NCBI RefSeq assembly: GCF_018531465.1
Contig: NZ_JAHDTF010000008.1
Coordinates: 62,001-126,000 of the forward strand
Reading direction: 5' to 3'
Length of the DNA stretch: 64,000 bases
DNA from: Sphaerisporangium fuscum
GTDB taxonomy: Bacteria; Actinomycetota; Actinomycetes; Streptosporangiales; Streptosporangiaceae
Of the stretch, positions 1 to 7,779 are shown in pieces. The position numbers and the translations under genes are program-made. The notes under the pieces were generated by a model that was not told the DNA's origin, did not search any database, and saw only the letters and a list, made by a program, of their open reading frames with translations. Numbering within the stretch: the first letter of the stretch is position 1; each line of letters begins with the position of its first letter.

Positions 1-618
1 GGGGGAGCGGGACTCGGGGATCAGCCGCGGGGTCAGCGCCAGCGTGACGATGCCCACCGGGACGTTGATCAGGAAGATGCTGCGCCAGCCGAGGCCCGCG
101 ATGTCCGCGTTGATGAGCACGCCGCCGATGAGCTGCCCGAACACGCCGCCGAAGCCGAGGGCCATGCCGTAGGCGTTGAACGCCTTGGCCCGGTGCTCGC
201 CGGTGTAGAGCGTGTTGATGAGCGCCAGGACCTGCGGCATCAGCAGGGCCGCGCCGATGCCCTGGACGATGCGCGCGCCGACGAGGAACCCGGCGGTGGG
301 GGCCTCACCGCAGGCCGCCGAGGCCAGGGTGAAGACGGTCAGGCCGATCGCGAAGAGCCGGCGCCGTCCGTACAGGTCGCCCAGGCGCCCGCCCATGACG
401 AGCCCGGCGGCGAGGGCGATGCCGAATCCGGCGACGATGAACTGGATCGCCGACGGGCCGGCGTTCAGGTCCCGCTGCGTCGCCGGGATGGCCACGTTGA
501 CGATGAAGAAGTCGAGGGTGGTGATGAAGACGCCGGTGAGGAGCACCAGCAGGCTTCCCCATCCGGCGGGGGCCGCCGGTGCCACGCGCGCCGGCTTCGG
601 TGACGTGATGGTGGTCAA
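1..618 (-). CDS. MFS multidrug exporter, DHA2/EmrB-QacA type (3' end cut by window)
   Basis: Inner-membrane proton-driven drug exporter, probably for the cluster product. The visible 206 codons cover the first half of a 14-TM protein: hydrophobic helices follow a short basic N-terminus. The DHA2 helix-1 signature (TTLDFFIVNVAIP) and MFS motif A (GGRLGDLYGRRR) are both present. The start is a TTG at 616-618 preceded by GGAGAAGG; no ATG or GTG lies in a better position, so ATG-only searches would miss it. A strong hairpin at 731-758 separates it from the SnoaL-like gene, so it probably has its own promoter. The C-terminal half lies outside the window. Family assignment is firm; the substrate is inferred from context. 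Confidence 0.85.
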   Translation of the reverse strand, partial: MTTITSPKPARVAPAAPAGWGSLLVLLTGVFITTLDFFIVNVAIPATQRDLNAGPSAIQFIVAGFGIALAAGLVMGGRLGDLYGRRRLFAIGLTVFTLASAACGEAPTAGFLVGARIVQGIGAALLMPQVLALINTLYTGEHRAKAFNAYGMALGFGGVFGQLIGGVLINADIAGLGWRSIFLINVPVGIVTLALTPRLIPESRSP

Positions 619-730
619 GGTTCCTTCTCCTGCTCGTGTCCGTCGTTCCACGCAAAGCTTGGCCGCCGGTGGTGTGTCTTGGCGATTACGTGGGAGGTCA
701 TGAGGTTCCCGCGGGGCGGTGCCCGGAGCC

Positions 731-758
731 GGCCCGCACCGGCGGGCCGGTGCGGGCC
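731..758 (-). terminator. Intrinsic terminator hairpin after the SnoaL-like gene
   Basis: Perfect 12-bp GC stem (731-742 with 747-758) with a 4-nt loop, just downstream of the leftward SnoaL-like stop codon. No U-tract follows, which is common in actinomycetes. Confidence 0.6.
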
Positions 759-771
759 GTACGGCGGTGGG

Positions 772-1140
772 TCAGACGCCGGCGGGCACCTTGTCGAGGA
801 AGCCGAGGATCTTGCCGATGCGCCCGTCGGCGGTGAGGACCGCGACGTCGAAGCCCACGACGAGGGACTCGCCACCGGCCGGGCCGAGCTCCCAGGTGAA
901 GCGGGCGATGTCGTGGTGGGCGTCCACCGCGCCGGCCAGGGTGAAGACCAGGCCCGGGAACTGGCCCTGCACCGCGGCGATCGTGGCGTCGATGGCGTCG
1001 CGGCCCTCGGCGACGGCGATCGGGTCGGTGTAGGTGCCGTCCTCGGCCCAGATCTCGTCGATGGCGGCGCGGCGGGCGACCGGGTCGGTCTCGTTCCAGG
1101 TGGCCATGTACCGGGTGACGAGCTCGTTGATGTCGCTCAT
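772..1140 (-). CDS. SnoaL-like / NTF2-fold protein
   Basis: A 122-residue protein of the SnoaL-like (NTF2 fold, ketosteroid isomerase-like) superfamily. Such alpha+beta barrel proteins act as polyketide cyclases, hydroxylases or small-molecule binders in aromatic polyketide pathways. Family features visible are the N-terminal helix with Y-x-x-x-W-N, the motif IWAEDGTYTDPI and the late beta strands ending LGFLDKV. The length is normal. The ATG at 1140 follows GGAAGACAT-like bases. It is transcribed away from the LAL regulator gene across a 116-nt divergent promoter region. The exact reaction cannot be assigned; a second member of the superfamily lies at 58951. Confidence 0.75.
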   Translation of the reverse strand: MSDINELVTRYMATWNETDPVARRAAIDEIWAEDGTYTDPIAVAEGRDAIDATIAAVQGQFPGLVFTLAGAVDAHHDIARFTWELGPAGGESLVVGFDVAVLTADGRIGKILGFLDKVPAGV

Positions 1141-1223
1141 GTCTTCCTCCGTTGCTTCGTGTCGTTGCAGGTCACGAAGTTACGGACATTCGCCGGCCGG
1201 GGAATCCGTCATACATCGGCAAT

Positions 1224-1242
1224 TACGGTCGCTGTGACCGTA
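1224..1242. promoter_or_regulatory. Inverted repeat, candidate operator for the LAL regulator
   Basis: TACGGTC-N5-GACCGTA: perfect 7-bp arms around a 5-nt spacer, 14 bp upstream of the proposed GTG start of the LAL gene, in the divergent intergenic region. It could be an autoregulatory LuxR-type or a TetR/MarR-type operator. It is seen directly; its function is inferred. Confidence 0.45.
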
Positions 1243-1256
1243 TTCGTATAGGTAGC

Positions 1257-3959
1257 GTGTCCTGCGTGCTGCACGGACGAGAAGCGGAGATATCGGCCAT
1301 CGACCGGCTCATCGCCGAGGTGCGCACGGGGAGCAGCGGGGTCCTGGTGGTGCGCGGGGAGCCGGGCATCGGCAAGACGGCGCTGCTGGAACACGCGATG
1401 GCGAACGGCGCCGACCTGCAAATTCTGCGGAGTGTCGGCGTGCGGTCCGAGAGCGACCTGGCGTTCGCCGGGCTGCACCTGCTGATCCGTCCGGTGTTCG
1501 ACCGGATGGCGGCGCTCCCCGAGCCGCAGCGGCTGGCCCTGCAGGGCGCCTTCGGCCTGGCCGACGCGCGGGGCGCCGACCGCCTGCTGGTCGGCCTCGG
1601 CGTGCTCTCCCTGCTGGCGGAGGCGGCAGAGGACGGGCCCGTCCTCTGCCTCGTCGACGACGCGCACTGGCTGGACCGCTCCTCGCTGGACGCGCTGACC
1701 TTCGCCGCGCGGCGGCTGGGCGCCGAGGGCGTCGGGCTGATCATGGCGACCCGGGGCGACCACATGCCCGGCCTTCCGGAGATCAGGCTGCGGGGGCTGA
1801 GCGCCGCCGCCGCGACCGCGATGCTGGAGGACGCCACGCTGTCCCCGGCCCTGCGTTACCGCGTCCTGGCCGAGGCGCAGGGCAACCCGCTGGCGCTGAT
1901 CGAGCTGCCCGCCGCGCTGCGGGATGACGCCACCGCCCAGCGGCCGGGCGCCCTCCCGCTGACCAGCAGGCTGCGGGCGGCGTTCGCCGGGCAGGTCGAC
2001 CATCTCCCCGAGCCGACCCAGACCCTGTTGCTGGTCGCGGCCGTGGCCGACAGGCTGGGGGAGGTGCTGGCGGCGGGGGAGCGGTTCGGCATCGGCGCCG
2101 CCGACCTGCTGCCGGCGGAGAAGGCCGGGCTGGTCGCGGTCGACGAGCGGGCCGTGGCGTTCCGCCATCCCCTGATCCGGGAGGCCGTCTACCAGCGGGC
2201 GCCGCTGAGCCTGCGCCTCGCCGTCCACGCCGCGCTCGCCGAGGTGCTGACCGGCGACCACAACGCCGACCGCCGGGCCTGGCACCGCGCGGCCGCGGCC
2301 GTCGGCTCCGACGAGCGGGCGGCGGGCGAGCTGGAGCGCACCGCCCTGCGTGCCGCCGACCGCCGCGGGTACGCCGCGGCGGCCACCGCCTACGAACGCG
2401 CCGCCGCGCTCACCGACGACCCCGGCGACCGGGTCAGACGGCTCGCCCTGGCCGCCGAGGCCGCCACGGAGGCGGGTGAACTCGACCGGGCGGGGACGCT
2501 CGCCCAGGAGGCTGGCGGACGCGTCGACGACCCGCTGCTGCGGGGGAGGCTCCTCCTGGTCCAGTCCACCGCCGACTTCTGGCGGGGACGCTACGGCGAC
2601 GCCCACCGGCGGGTGCTGTCGGCCGCCGACCTCGTCCGCGAGACCGCGCCCGCCCAGGCGGTGCGCATGCTGACGCAGGCCTTCCACACGGGGTGGTACG
2701 TCGGTGAACCCGACCTCAAGGAGGTGGCGCGGCGGCTGCGCGAGATCTCGCTCCCGCCCGGCGAGCCGGCCGGGCTCGTGGCACGGGTGCAGGCCGGGGC
2801 CTTCACCCGTCTGGTCGAAGGGAACGACGACGGCCTTCCCCGCCTGAGCGACTGCGTGGCCGAGGCGCGGAAGGTGCTGACGAGTGAGCATCCTCGTGAG
2901 CAGCTGCTGGTGGCGGGGGCCTCACTCGTCATCGGGGCGGACGTCCACACGCTGGAGATCATCACGCGAGTGGCGGAGGACTGCCGGGCGCAGGGACGCA
3001 TCGGCATGCTGCCGACGGTGCTGTTCTTCCTGGCGGAGGCGGAGATCTTCCACGAGGGACGCCACCACGACGCTTTCACCACCGTCTCCACCGCGCTGCG
3101 CATCGCCGAGGACACCGGCCAGCACCAGTGGGTCATCCAGCTGCAGAGCGTCCTGGCCTACCTCGCCGCGCTCGCCGGGGACGAGGAGGAGTGCCTCCGG
3201 CTCTGCGAGCAGGCGCTGGGCGGGGCGGTGGTCCCGATGCAGGGCGCCCTGTGGGTCGACTGGGCGCGCGCCGTGCTCGACCTCGGGTACGGCCGGGTGG
3301 GGGCCGCGCTCACGCGGCTGGAGTCCCTCGCCCAGGGGCCGGGCTGGTACCACATCTCGGCCATGCGCAGCGTGCCCGACCTGGTCGAGGCCGCCGTGCG
3401 TCACGGCGATCCCGAACGCGCCCGGCGGGCCTTCGCCCGGTACGAACGCTGGTCGGAGCTCTCCGAGCAGCCTCTGCCCCGGTCCCTGGCGGAGCGGTGC
3501 CGCGCCCTGCTGGGCTCCGACGCCGAGGTCGAGGACCGCTACCTGGCCGCGCTGAAGCACCGCGACCAGCCGTTCGAGCACGCCCGCACGTCGCTGCTGT
3601 ACGGCGAGTGGTTGCGCAGGTGCCGCCGGAAGGCCGCCGCGGGCGGCCACCTGAGTGAGGCGCTGGAGACGTTCGAGCGGCTGGGCGCGCGCCCCTGGGC
3701 CGACCGCGCCAGGGCGGAGCTGGAGGCGACCGGCACGAAGGCCCCGCAGTCGCGGGCCCGGGGGATCCTGGCCGACCTGACCCCGCAGGAACTGCAGATC
3801 GTGCGCCTGGCGGCGCAGGGCCTGTCGAACAAGGACATCGCCGCCCAGCTGATCCTCAGCCCCCGCACCGTCGGCTACCACCTGTACAAGGCCTATCCCA
3901 AGCTGGGCGTCGCGTCCCGCGGCGAGCTCGCCTCGCTCGAGCTCGCCGGTCCCGGCTGA
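1257..3959 (+). CDS. LuxR-family LAL transcriptional regulator
   Basis: Large ATP-binding LuxR regulator (about 900 residues), a common pathway-specific or global activator in actinomycete clusters. An AAA/NACHT-like ATPase occupies the N-terminus with Walker A GEPGIGKT (residues 34-41) and Walker B-like VLCLVDDAHWLD. A long helical TPR-like middle follows, then a C-terminal LuxR helix-turn-helix at about 841-900 (LTPQELQIV, GLSNKDIAAQL, SPRTVGYHL). The frame stays open to 1152, but the conserved part begins at HGREAEI, so GTG 1257 (or 1266) is the likelier start. It converges with the leftward KR gene: 4 nt separate the two stops and the ten bases across them (TGACCGGTCA) form a palindrome. 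An inverted repeat lies just upstream. Confidence 0.88.
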   Translation: MSCVLHGREAEISAIDRLIAEVRTGSSGVLVVRGEPGIGKTALLEHAMANGADLQILRSVGVRSESDLAFAGLHLLIRPVFDRMAALPEPQRLALQGAFGLADARGADRLLVGLGVLSLLAEAAEDGPVLCLVDDAHWLDRSSLDALTFAARRLGAEGVGLIMATRGDHMPGLPEIRLRGLSAAAATAMLEDATLSPALRYRVLAEAQGNPLALIELPAALRDDATAQRPGALPLTSRLRAAFAGQVDHLPEPTQTLLLVAAVADRLGEVLAAGERFGIGAADLLPAEKAGLVAVDERAVAFRHPLIREAVYQRAPLSLRLAVHAALAEVLTGDHNADRRAWHRAAAAVGSDERAAGELERTALRAADRRGYAAAATAYERAAALTDDPGDRVRRLALAAEAATEAGELDRAGTLAQEAGGRVDDPLLRGRLLLVQSTADFWRGRYGDAHRRVLSAADLVRETAPAQAVRMLTQAFHTGWYVGEPDLKEVARRLREISLPPGEPAGLVARVQAGAFTRLVEGNDDGLPRLSDCVAEARKVLTSEHPREQLLVAGASLVIGADVHTLEIITRVAEDCRAQGRIGMLPTVLFFLAEAEIFHEGRHHDAFTTVSTALRIAEDTGQHQWVIQLQSVLAYLAALAGDEEECLRLCEQALGGAVVPMQGALWVDWARAVLDLGYGRVGAALTRLESLAQGPGWYHISAMRSVPDLVEAAVRHGDPERARRAFARYERWSELSEQPLPRSLAERCRALLGSDAEVEDRYLAALKHRDQPFEHARTSLLYGEWLRRCRRKAAAGGHLSEALETFERLGARPWADRARAELEATGTKAPQSRARGILADLTPQELQIVRLAAQGLSNKDIAAQLILSPRTVGYHLYKAYPKLGVASRGELASLELAGPG

Positions 3960-3963
3960 CCGG

Positions 3964-4701
3964 TCAGAAGCCGCCGTCCACCGTGACGGTCTCGCCGGTC
4001 ACGTAGCGGGCGAGGTCGCTGGCGAGGAACAGGACGACTCCGGCGACCTCCTCGGGGCGGCCGAGGCGGCCGAGGGCGATGACGGAGGTCAGGCGTCGCT
4101 GCTGTTCGGACACCTGGCCGGGCGGGTCGTCGGTGTCGATGACGCCGGGGGCGACGACGTTCACCCGGATCCCGCGCGGCCCCAGCTCCTTGGCGAGCGT
4201 GCGGCTCAGCCCGATGAGCCCCGACTTGGCCGCCGTGTAGTGCGCGCGGCCGGGCAGGCCGCGCAGAGCGGCGGCGGACCCGACGGTGACCACGGACGCG
4301 CCGTCGCCCAGCAGGTCGAGCGTGCCCCGCAGCACCAGGTACACGCCGGTGAGGTCGTTGGTCACGACCCGGTGCCACTCGTCGAGGCTCATCCGTTCCA
4401 GCGGCTGGTGGCCGATCACCCCCGCGTTGTTGACCAGGACGTCCAGGCCGCCCTGCCGGGCGCGGCACGCGGCGACGAGGTCGTCGACGTCCTCGGGACG
4501 GCTGACGTCCGCCCGGACGACGGCGTGGTCGCCGCCGATCTCCTTCAGCTCCCGGGCCAGGTCGGCGGCGGCCTCCTCGTCGGAGCGGTAGCAGGTGGTC
4601 ACGTTCGCGCCCGCCTGTGCCAGTGCCCGTACGACGGCCCGGCCGATGCCGCGGGTGCCTCCGGTGACCAGGGCGTTCTTTCCCGACAGGTCGAGGTTCA
4701 C
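3964..4701 (-). CDS. SDR ketoreductase (3-oxoacyl-ACP reductase type)
   Basis: NADPH-dependent short-chain reductase of 245 residues, expected to reduce a keto group of the nascent or cyclised polyketide. It has the Rossmann motif TGGTRGIG near residue 15, the NNAG motif, active-site YTAAK and the C-terminal motif TGETVTVDGGF typical of FabG-like enzymes. It closely resembles the KR at 25154 (both share NVVAPG, GLIGLSR and LAKELGP), so the cluster has two paralogous ketoreductases. The start is GTG 4701 with GGAGGG six bases upstream. That GTG overlaps the stop of the O-methyltransferase gene (GTGA), so translation is probably coupled. Which carbonyl it reduces is unknown. Confidence 0.88.
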   Translation of the reverse strand: MNLDLSGKNALVTGGTRGIGRAVVRALAQAGANVTTCYRSDEEAAADLARELKEIGGDHAVVRADVSRPEDVDDLVAACRARQGGLDVLVNNAGVIGHQPLERMSLDEWHRVVTNDLTGVYLVLRGTLDLLGDGASVVTVGSAAALRGLPGRAHYTAAKSGLIGLSRTLAKELGPRGIRVNVVAPGVIDTDDPPGQVSEQQRRLTSVIALGRLGRPEEVAGVVLFLASDLARYVTGETVTVDGGF

Positions 4702-5753
4702 GACGCCCTCCGGCATTCGAGGACGCTCCAGGCGCCGGTGGAGGGGGTGTCGACGAGCTCGAACCCGGCCTTCTCGATCAGGCCGCGCCACTCCCACAGG
4801 TCGCGCTCGCGCCCGCCGAACCTGATCATCATGTCGAGGTCGAGCAGCTTGGCGTGGTCCCATTGGTTGGAGGGCCCGATCACCTGCTCGACGATGAACA
4901 GGCGGGAGTGCTCGCCGGCCGTCATGGCCTCGCCGATCCGGGAAAGGATCTTCAGCGCGGCCTCGTCGTCCCAGTTGTGCAGCACCGCCTTCAGCACGTA
5001 CGCGTCGCCGCCGGAGGGCACCTCCTGGAAGAAGTCGCCCGCCACGAACTTGGCGCGGCCCGCGACGCCCAGCTCGGCCAGGGTCCGCTCGGCCTCCGGG
5101 CCCACCCCGGGCAGGTCGAACAGCACGCCCTGCGTCAGCGGGGTCCTGCGGAGCAGGGCGCCCAGGAAGTGCCCGCGCCCGCCGCCGACGTCCACCATGA
5201 GGGAGAACCGCTCGGGCCGGATCTTGTCGGTGAGGCCGCGCGCGGTGACCCGGCTCATGTGCTCCATGGCCCGGTCGAACAGCGCGCCGCTCTCCTGGTC
5301 GGTCTGCAGGTACTCGAAGAACGGCACGCCGAAGACGTGCTCGAACGCGGGCTCGCCGGTCCGCACCGTGTGCATGGCGCCGGCGAGGGCCGCCCCGACC
5401 AGCTCGCCGCCGTTGAACAGCACGATGTCACGCACGTTGTCGGGATTGTCGCCGCGCAGCATCTCCGACAGGGGAGTGAGCGCGAAGGTGCCGTCGGGCA
5501 GCTCCTTCAGCAGCTCGATGGCGGTGGCCGCGCGCAGCACCCGCGCCAGCGACTCGGTGTGCGAGCCGGTGTCCTCGGCCAGCTCGGCGGCCGTGCGGGG
5601 GCCGTCCGCGAGACGGCTCGCGATGTCGAGCTCGGCCACCAGGTGGACGACCTGCGACACGCGTTTGCCGCTGGTCAGCAGCAGCAGGCGGGCGGCCGCG
5701 GGCAGCTGTCCCGAGTAGGGCGGCCCCACGATTCCCAGTGATTTGTTCTCCAT
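4698..5753 (-). CDS. SAM-dependent polyketide O-methyltransferase
   Basis: Class I methyltransferase of the DnrK/TcmN-C type (351 residues) that methylates phenolic or carboxyl oxygens of aromatic polyketides. An N-terminal helical dimerisation/winged-helix domain (to about 100) is followed by the SAM fold with DVGGGRGHF. The motif LHNWDDE carries the histidine conserved in this family. ATG 5753 is chosen because the protein begins MENKSLGI there and a purine-rich stretch precedes it. It lies in a leftward operon: DUF1772 protein (5770-6234), this gene, then the KR with a 4-nt overlap. Regiospecificity cannot be predicted. Confidence 0.88.
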   Translation of the reverse strand: MENKSLGIVGPPYSGQLPAAARLLLLTSGKRVSQVVHLVAELDIASRLADGPRTAAELAEDTGSHTESLARVLRAATAIELLKELPDGTFALTPLSEMLRGDNPDNVRDIVLFNGGELVGAALAGAMHTVRTGEPAFEHVFGVPFFEYLQTDQESGALFDRAMEHMSRVTARGLTDKIRPERFSLMVDVGGGRGHFLGALLRRTPLTQGVLFDLPGVGPEAERTLAELGVAGRAKFVAGDFFQEVPSGGDAYVLKAVLHNWDDEAALKILSRIGEAMTAGEHSRLFIVEQVIGPSNQWDHAKLLDLDMMIRFGGRERDLWEWRGLIEKAGFELVDTPSTGAWSVLECRRAS

Positions 5754-5769
5754 CAGCCGCGGTCCCTTC

Positions 5770-6234
5770 TCAAAGGAGCGCAGTGGCGCTCGCCGCAAGA
5801 TTGATCACCAGCGCGGCCACCGCGAGGGTGGTGCGCACCGCGTTCCACGTCCTCCACCTGTAGCGGGGGTCGCGGCGATCCCAGTCGTCCGGCAACGTGT
5901 CGGGGTCGAGTGAGATCAGGTACTTGTTGATCGGCACGTTCTTCGTCACCGAGATCGTCATCACGCCGCCCACCGTCAGCGCCGCCGCCGCGTACAGCGC
6001 GTGCCCCGCGACGCCGGGGGTGAGCCACGCCAGCACGAGGTCGACGACCGCCGTGGCGGCCAGTGTGACCGGCATGAACGGGTCGTAGCGCTGGGCGAGG
6101 AAGCCGTGCGCGTGCACGTACCTCGCCGGCGGGAGGGACAGCAGGAGCGGGACGCCTCCGAGAACGGTCGACAGCAGCACGCCCGCCGCCAGACCGTTGC
6201 CGGTCAGGGCGAGAAGCATGAGGACTCTGGTCAC
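5770..6234 (-). CDS. DUF1772 membrane protein, anthrone-oxygenase-like
   Basis: Small integral membrane protein (154 residues, four predicted TM segments) of the DUF1772 family, which includes fungal anthrone oxidases such as HypC that turn anthrones into anthraquinones. Conserved features are HGFLAQRYDPFMP, the KNVPINKYL segment and a following W-R-x-W-N-x-x-R. It is first in an operon with the O-methyltransferase and KR. A triple SARP-type repeat (6284-6312) lies about 50 nt upstream. A second DUF1772 gene is divergent at 6407, suggesting a paired or heteromeric oxygenase. The function is by family analogy only. Confidence 0.72.
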   Translation of the reverse strand: MTRVLMLLALTGNGLAAGVLLSTVLGGVPLLLSLPPARYVHAHGFLAQRYDPFMPVTLAATAVVDLVLAWLTPGVAGHALYAAAALTVGGVMTISVTKNVPINKYLISLDPDTLPDDWDRRDPRYRWRTWNAVRTTLAVAALVINLAASATALL

Positions 6235-6283
6235 CTCGCCACCTTTCTCACGACCGTGATCCGGGTTCGACCATCCAGACCGG

Positions 6284-6312
6284 CTCTCGAATCCGCCTCG
6301 AAAGCCGCTGAA
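6284..6312 (-). promoter_or_regulatory. SARP-type direct repeats (three heptamers, 11-bp period)
   Basis: Read on the minus strand: TTCAGCG, TCGAGGC and TCGAGAG, each separated by exactly 4 bp. This is the architecture of SARP activator sites and faces the leftward DUF1772 operon. The divergent gene at 6407 may share it. Confidence 0.6.
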
Positions 6313-6406
6313 GCCCGAGTCCCCATGCGTCCTCTAGGGGCATTCGAGCCGGAGGGGCGAGCATGTCCGCACAAGCAGCCCCGACCGGAGGGAAGGTGAC
6401 CGGATC

Positions 6407-6862
6407 GTGCTGGCCGAGGTGGCGGGCGTCGCGGTTCTCGTGGGCGCCGGGATCGTCGCCGGCGTCTTCGTCGCGGTGGCGGTGAGCGTGCTCCCGACCC
6501 TGATCGCGATGCCGGCGGACAGGTATGTGGAGACGCACCGGATGCTCGGCAAGGGGTATCACCCGCTGATGCCGCTGCTGGTCAACGCCACGATGCTGCT
6601 CGACATCGCTCTGGCGATCGCGTTGCGGGGCGCGCCGCGCGTCTCGTTCGCGGTCGCGGCCGTCCTGCTGCTCGGCAGTCAGTTCGTGTCGCACCTGTGC
6701 AACGTCCCGATCAACCGGTCGCTGCACGAGATCGACGTGACCGCGATCCCCTCCGACTGGAACGACCCGCGCCCCGTCTGGCGCAACTGGCACCTGCTGC
6801 GCACGGCGATCGCCCTCGCCGCGCTGGTCGCCACGGGCGCGGGGGCGGTGCTGCTCCCCTAG
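6407..6862 (+). CDS. Second DUF1772 membrane protein, anthrone-oxygenase-like
   Basis: A 151-residue, four-TM protein of the same DUF1772 family as the divergent gene at 5770-6234. It conserves H-R-M-L-G-K-G-Y-H-P-L-M-P, the CNVPINRSL segment and the W-R-N-W-H-x-x-R motif. The start is GTG 6407 with GGAGGGAAGG about ten bases upstream. The SchA/CurD gene follows after 95 nt on the same strand and may be co-transcribed. The two paralogues differ in the loop before the conserved N-x-P-I-N, so they may act at different steps or form a hetero-oligomer. Assignment to quinone-forming oxidation is inferred from fungal family members. Confidence 0.72.
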   Translation: MLAEVAGVAVLVGAGIVAGVFVAVAVSVLPTLIAMPADRYVETHRMLGKGYHPLMPLLVNATMLLDIALAIALRGAPRVSFAVAAVLLLGSQFVSHLCNVPINRSLHEIDVTAIPSDWNDPRPVWRNWHLLRTAIALAALVATGAGAVLLP

Positions 6863-6957
6863 CGTCCGCAGGCTCTTCCCCGGGACGCGGGACCGTTCGC
6901 CGGCCCGCTGCCGGAGCTCAGGGCGGACATCGTCAACCCACAGGAAAGAGGAGTGCC

Positions 6958-7713
6958 ATGGCCTTCGCCGCCATCACCTACCGAGTCAAGCCCGGCCACG
7001 AGGAGGAGATCGCCCAGATCTTCTCCCCGGCCAACTTCAAGCGCGCCGACACCCCTGTGATGCGCGACGACCAGGGCGGCCAGGCGGGACGGATCCTCAG
7101 CACGGGCCTGTTCATCCAGGACGACGTCATGGTGCGGGCCATCCAGTACGAAGGCGAACTGGAGGACGTCGCGCGCCACATGGGAGCCCAGCGGGGCGTG
7201 CGGGAGGCCGAGGAGCGCATCGCGCAGTACCTGGCCGAGGAGCGGGACACCTCCTCGGTGGAGGGCTTCATGTCGTACTTCAAGCGCAGCACCATGTTGT
7301 GCGTCCAGCAGCGCACGATCCAGGACGTGCCGGGCGCGCAGCTCGCGGCGCTGCGGTACCGCGTCAAGCCGGGATTCGAGAAGGAGATCGCGCAGGTCTT
7401 CAGCGAGGTCCAGGCGGAGGCCCGCCCGGCTCTGCGCGACCAGAACGGCCAGGAGGTCGGTCTGATCGTGGCCGTGGCGCTGTTCGTCAAGGACGATTCG
7501 ATGATCCGCGTCGTGCAGTACGACGGCGAGCTGGAGGACGTGGCCCGGTACATGGCCAAGCGTGGTGGCCGTCCCGACATGGAGCGCAAGCTGGCCCCGT
7601 ACATGGCCGAGGAGCGTCACGTGGAGACGCCGGAGGACTTCCTCAAGCAGTTCGAGAAGAACACCATGCGCCGCATCTCGATGCTCTCGGCCGGCCGGCA
7701 GCCGGTGGGCTGA
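6958..7713 (+). CDS. SchA/CurD-domain protein with internal duplication
   Basis: A 251-residue protein built from two copies of the SchA/CurD-like domain (about residues 1-115 and 128-245). Each copy contains YRVKPGxExEIAQ, an L-F-x-x-D-D-x-M-x-R strand, Q-Y-x-G-E-L-E-D-V-A-R and a closing EERxxE/S. SchA/CurD proteins are encoded with spore-pigment type II PKS genes. They are ABM-like ferredoxin-fold proteins whose biochemical role is unsettled; oxygenase or cyclase roles are proposed. ATG 6958 has an excellent site (GGAAAGAGGAG). A hairpin terminator follows at 7732-7766. The tandem fusion is notable because an ABM dimer would equal one such chain. Confidence 0.8.
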   Translation: MAFAAITYRVKPGHEEEIAQIFSPANFKRADTPVMRDDQGGQAGRILSTGLFIQDDVMVRAIQYEGELEDVARHMGAQRGVREAEERIAQYLAEERDTSSVEGFMSYFKRSTMLCVQQRTIQDVPGAQLAALRYRVKPGFEKEIAQVFSEVQAEARPALRDQNGQEVGLIVAVALFVKDDSMIRVVQYDGELEDVARYMAKRGGRPDMERKLAPYMAEERHVETPEDFLKQFEKNTMRRISMLSAGRQPVG

Positions 7714-7731
7714 CGGACCGGCCACATGGGG

Positions 7732-7766
7732 AGGGCCCGGACGACCTCGAAGGTCGGCCGGGCCCT
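7732..7766. terminator. Bidirectional terminator between SchA/CurD and cydB
   Basis: Nine-bp perfect outer stem (AGGGCCCGG/CCGGGCCCT) plus an inner GACC/GGTC pairing and a TCGAA loop, followed by TTTCC. It sits between convergent genes. Confidence 0.75.
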
Positions 7767-7779
7767 TTCCGGTGGGGGA

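Noticed and set aside
1209..2891. Long minus-strand frame opposite the LAL regulator
   Set aside because: Low-complexity shadow of the LAL gene, whose Walker and HTH motifs are in the plus frame.
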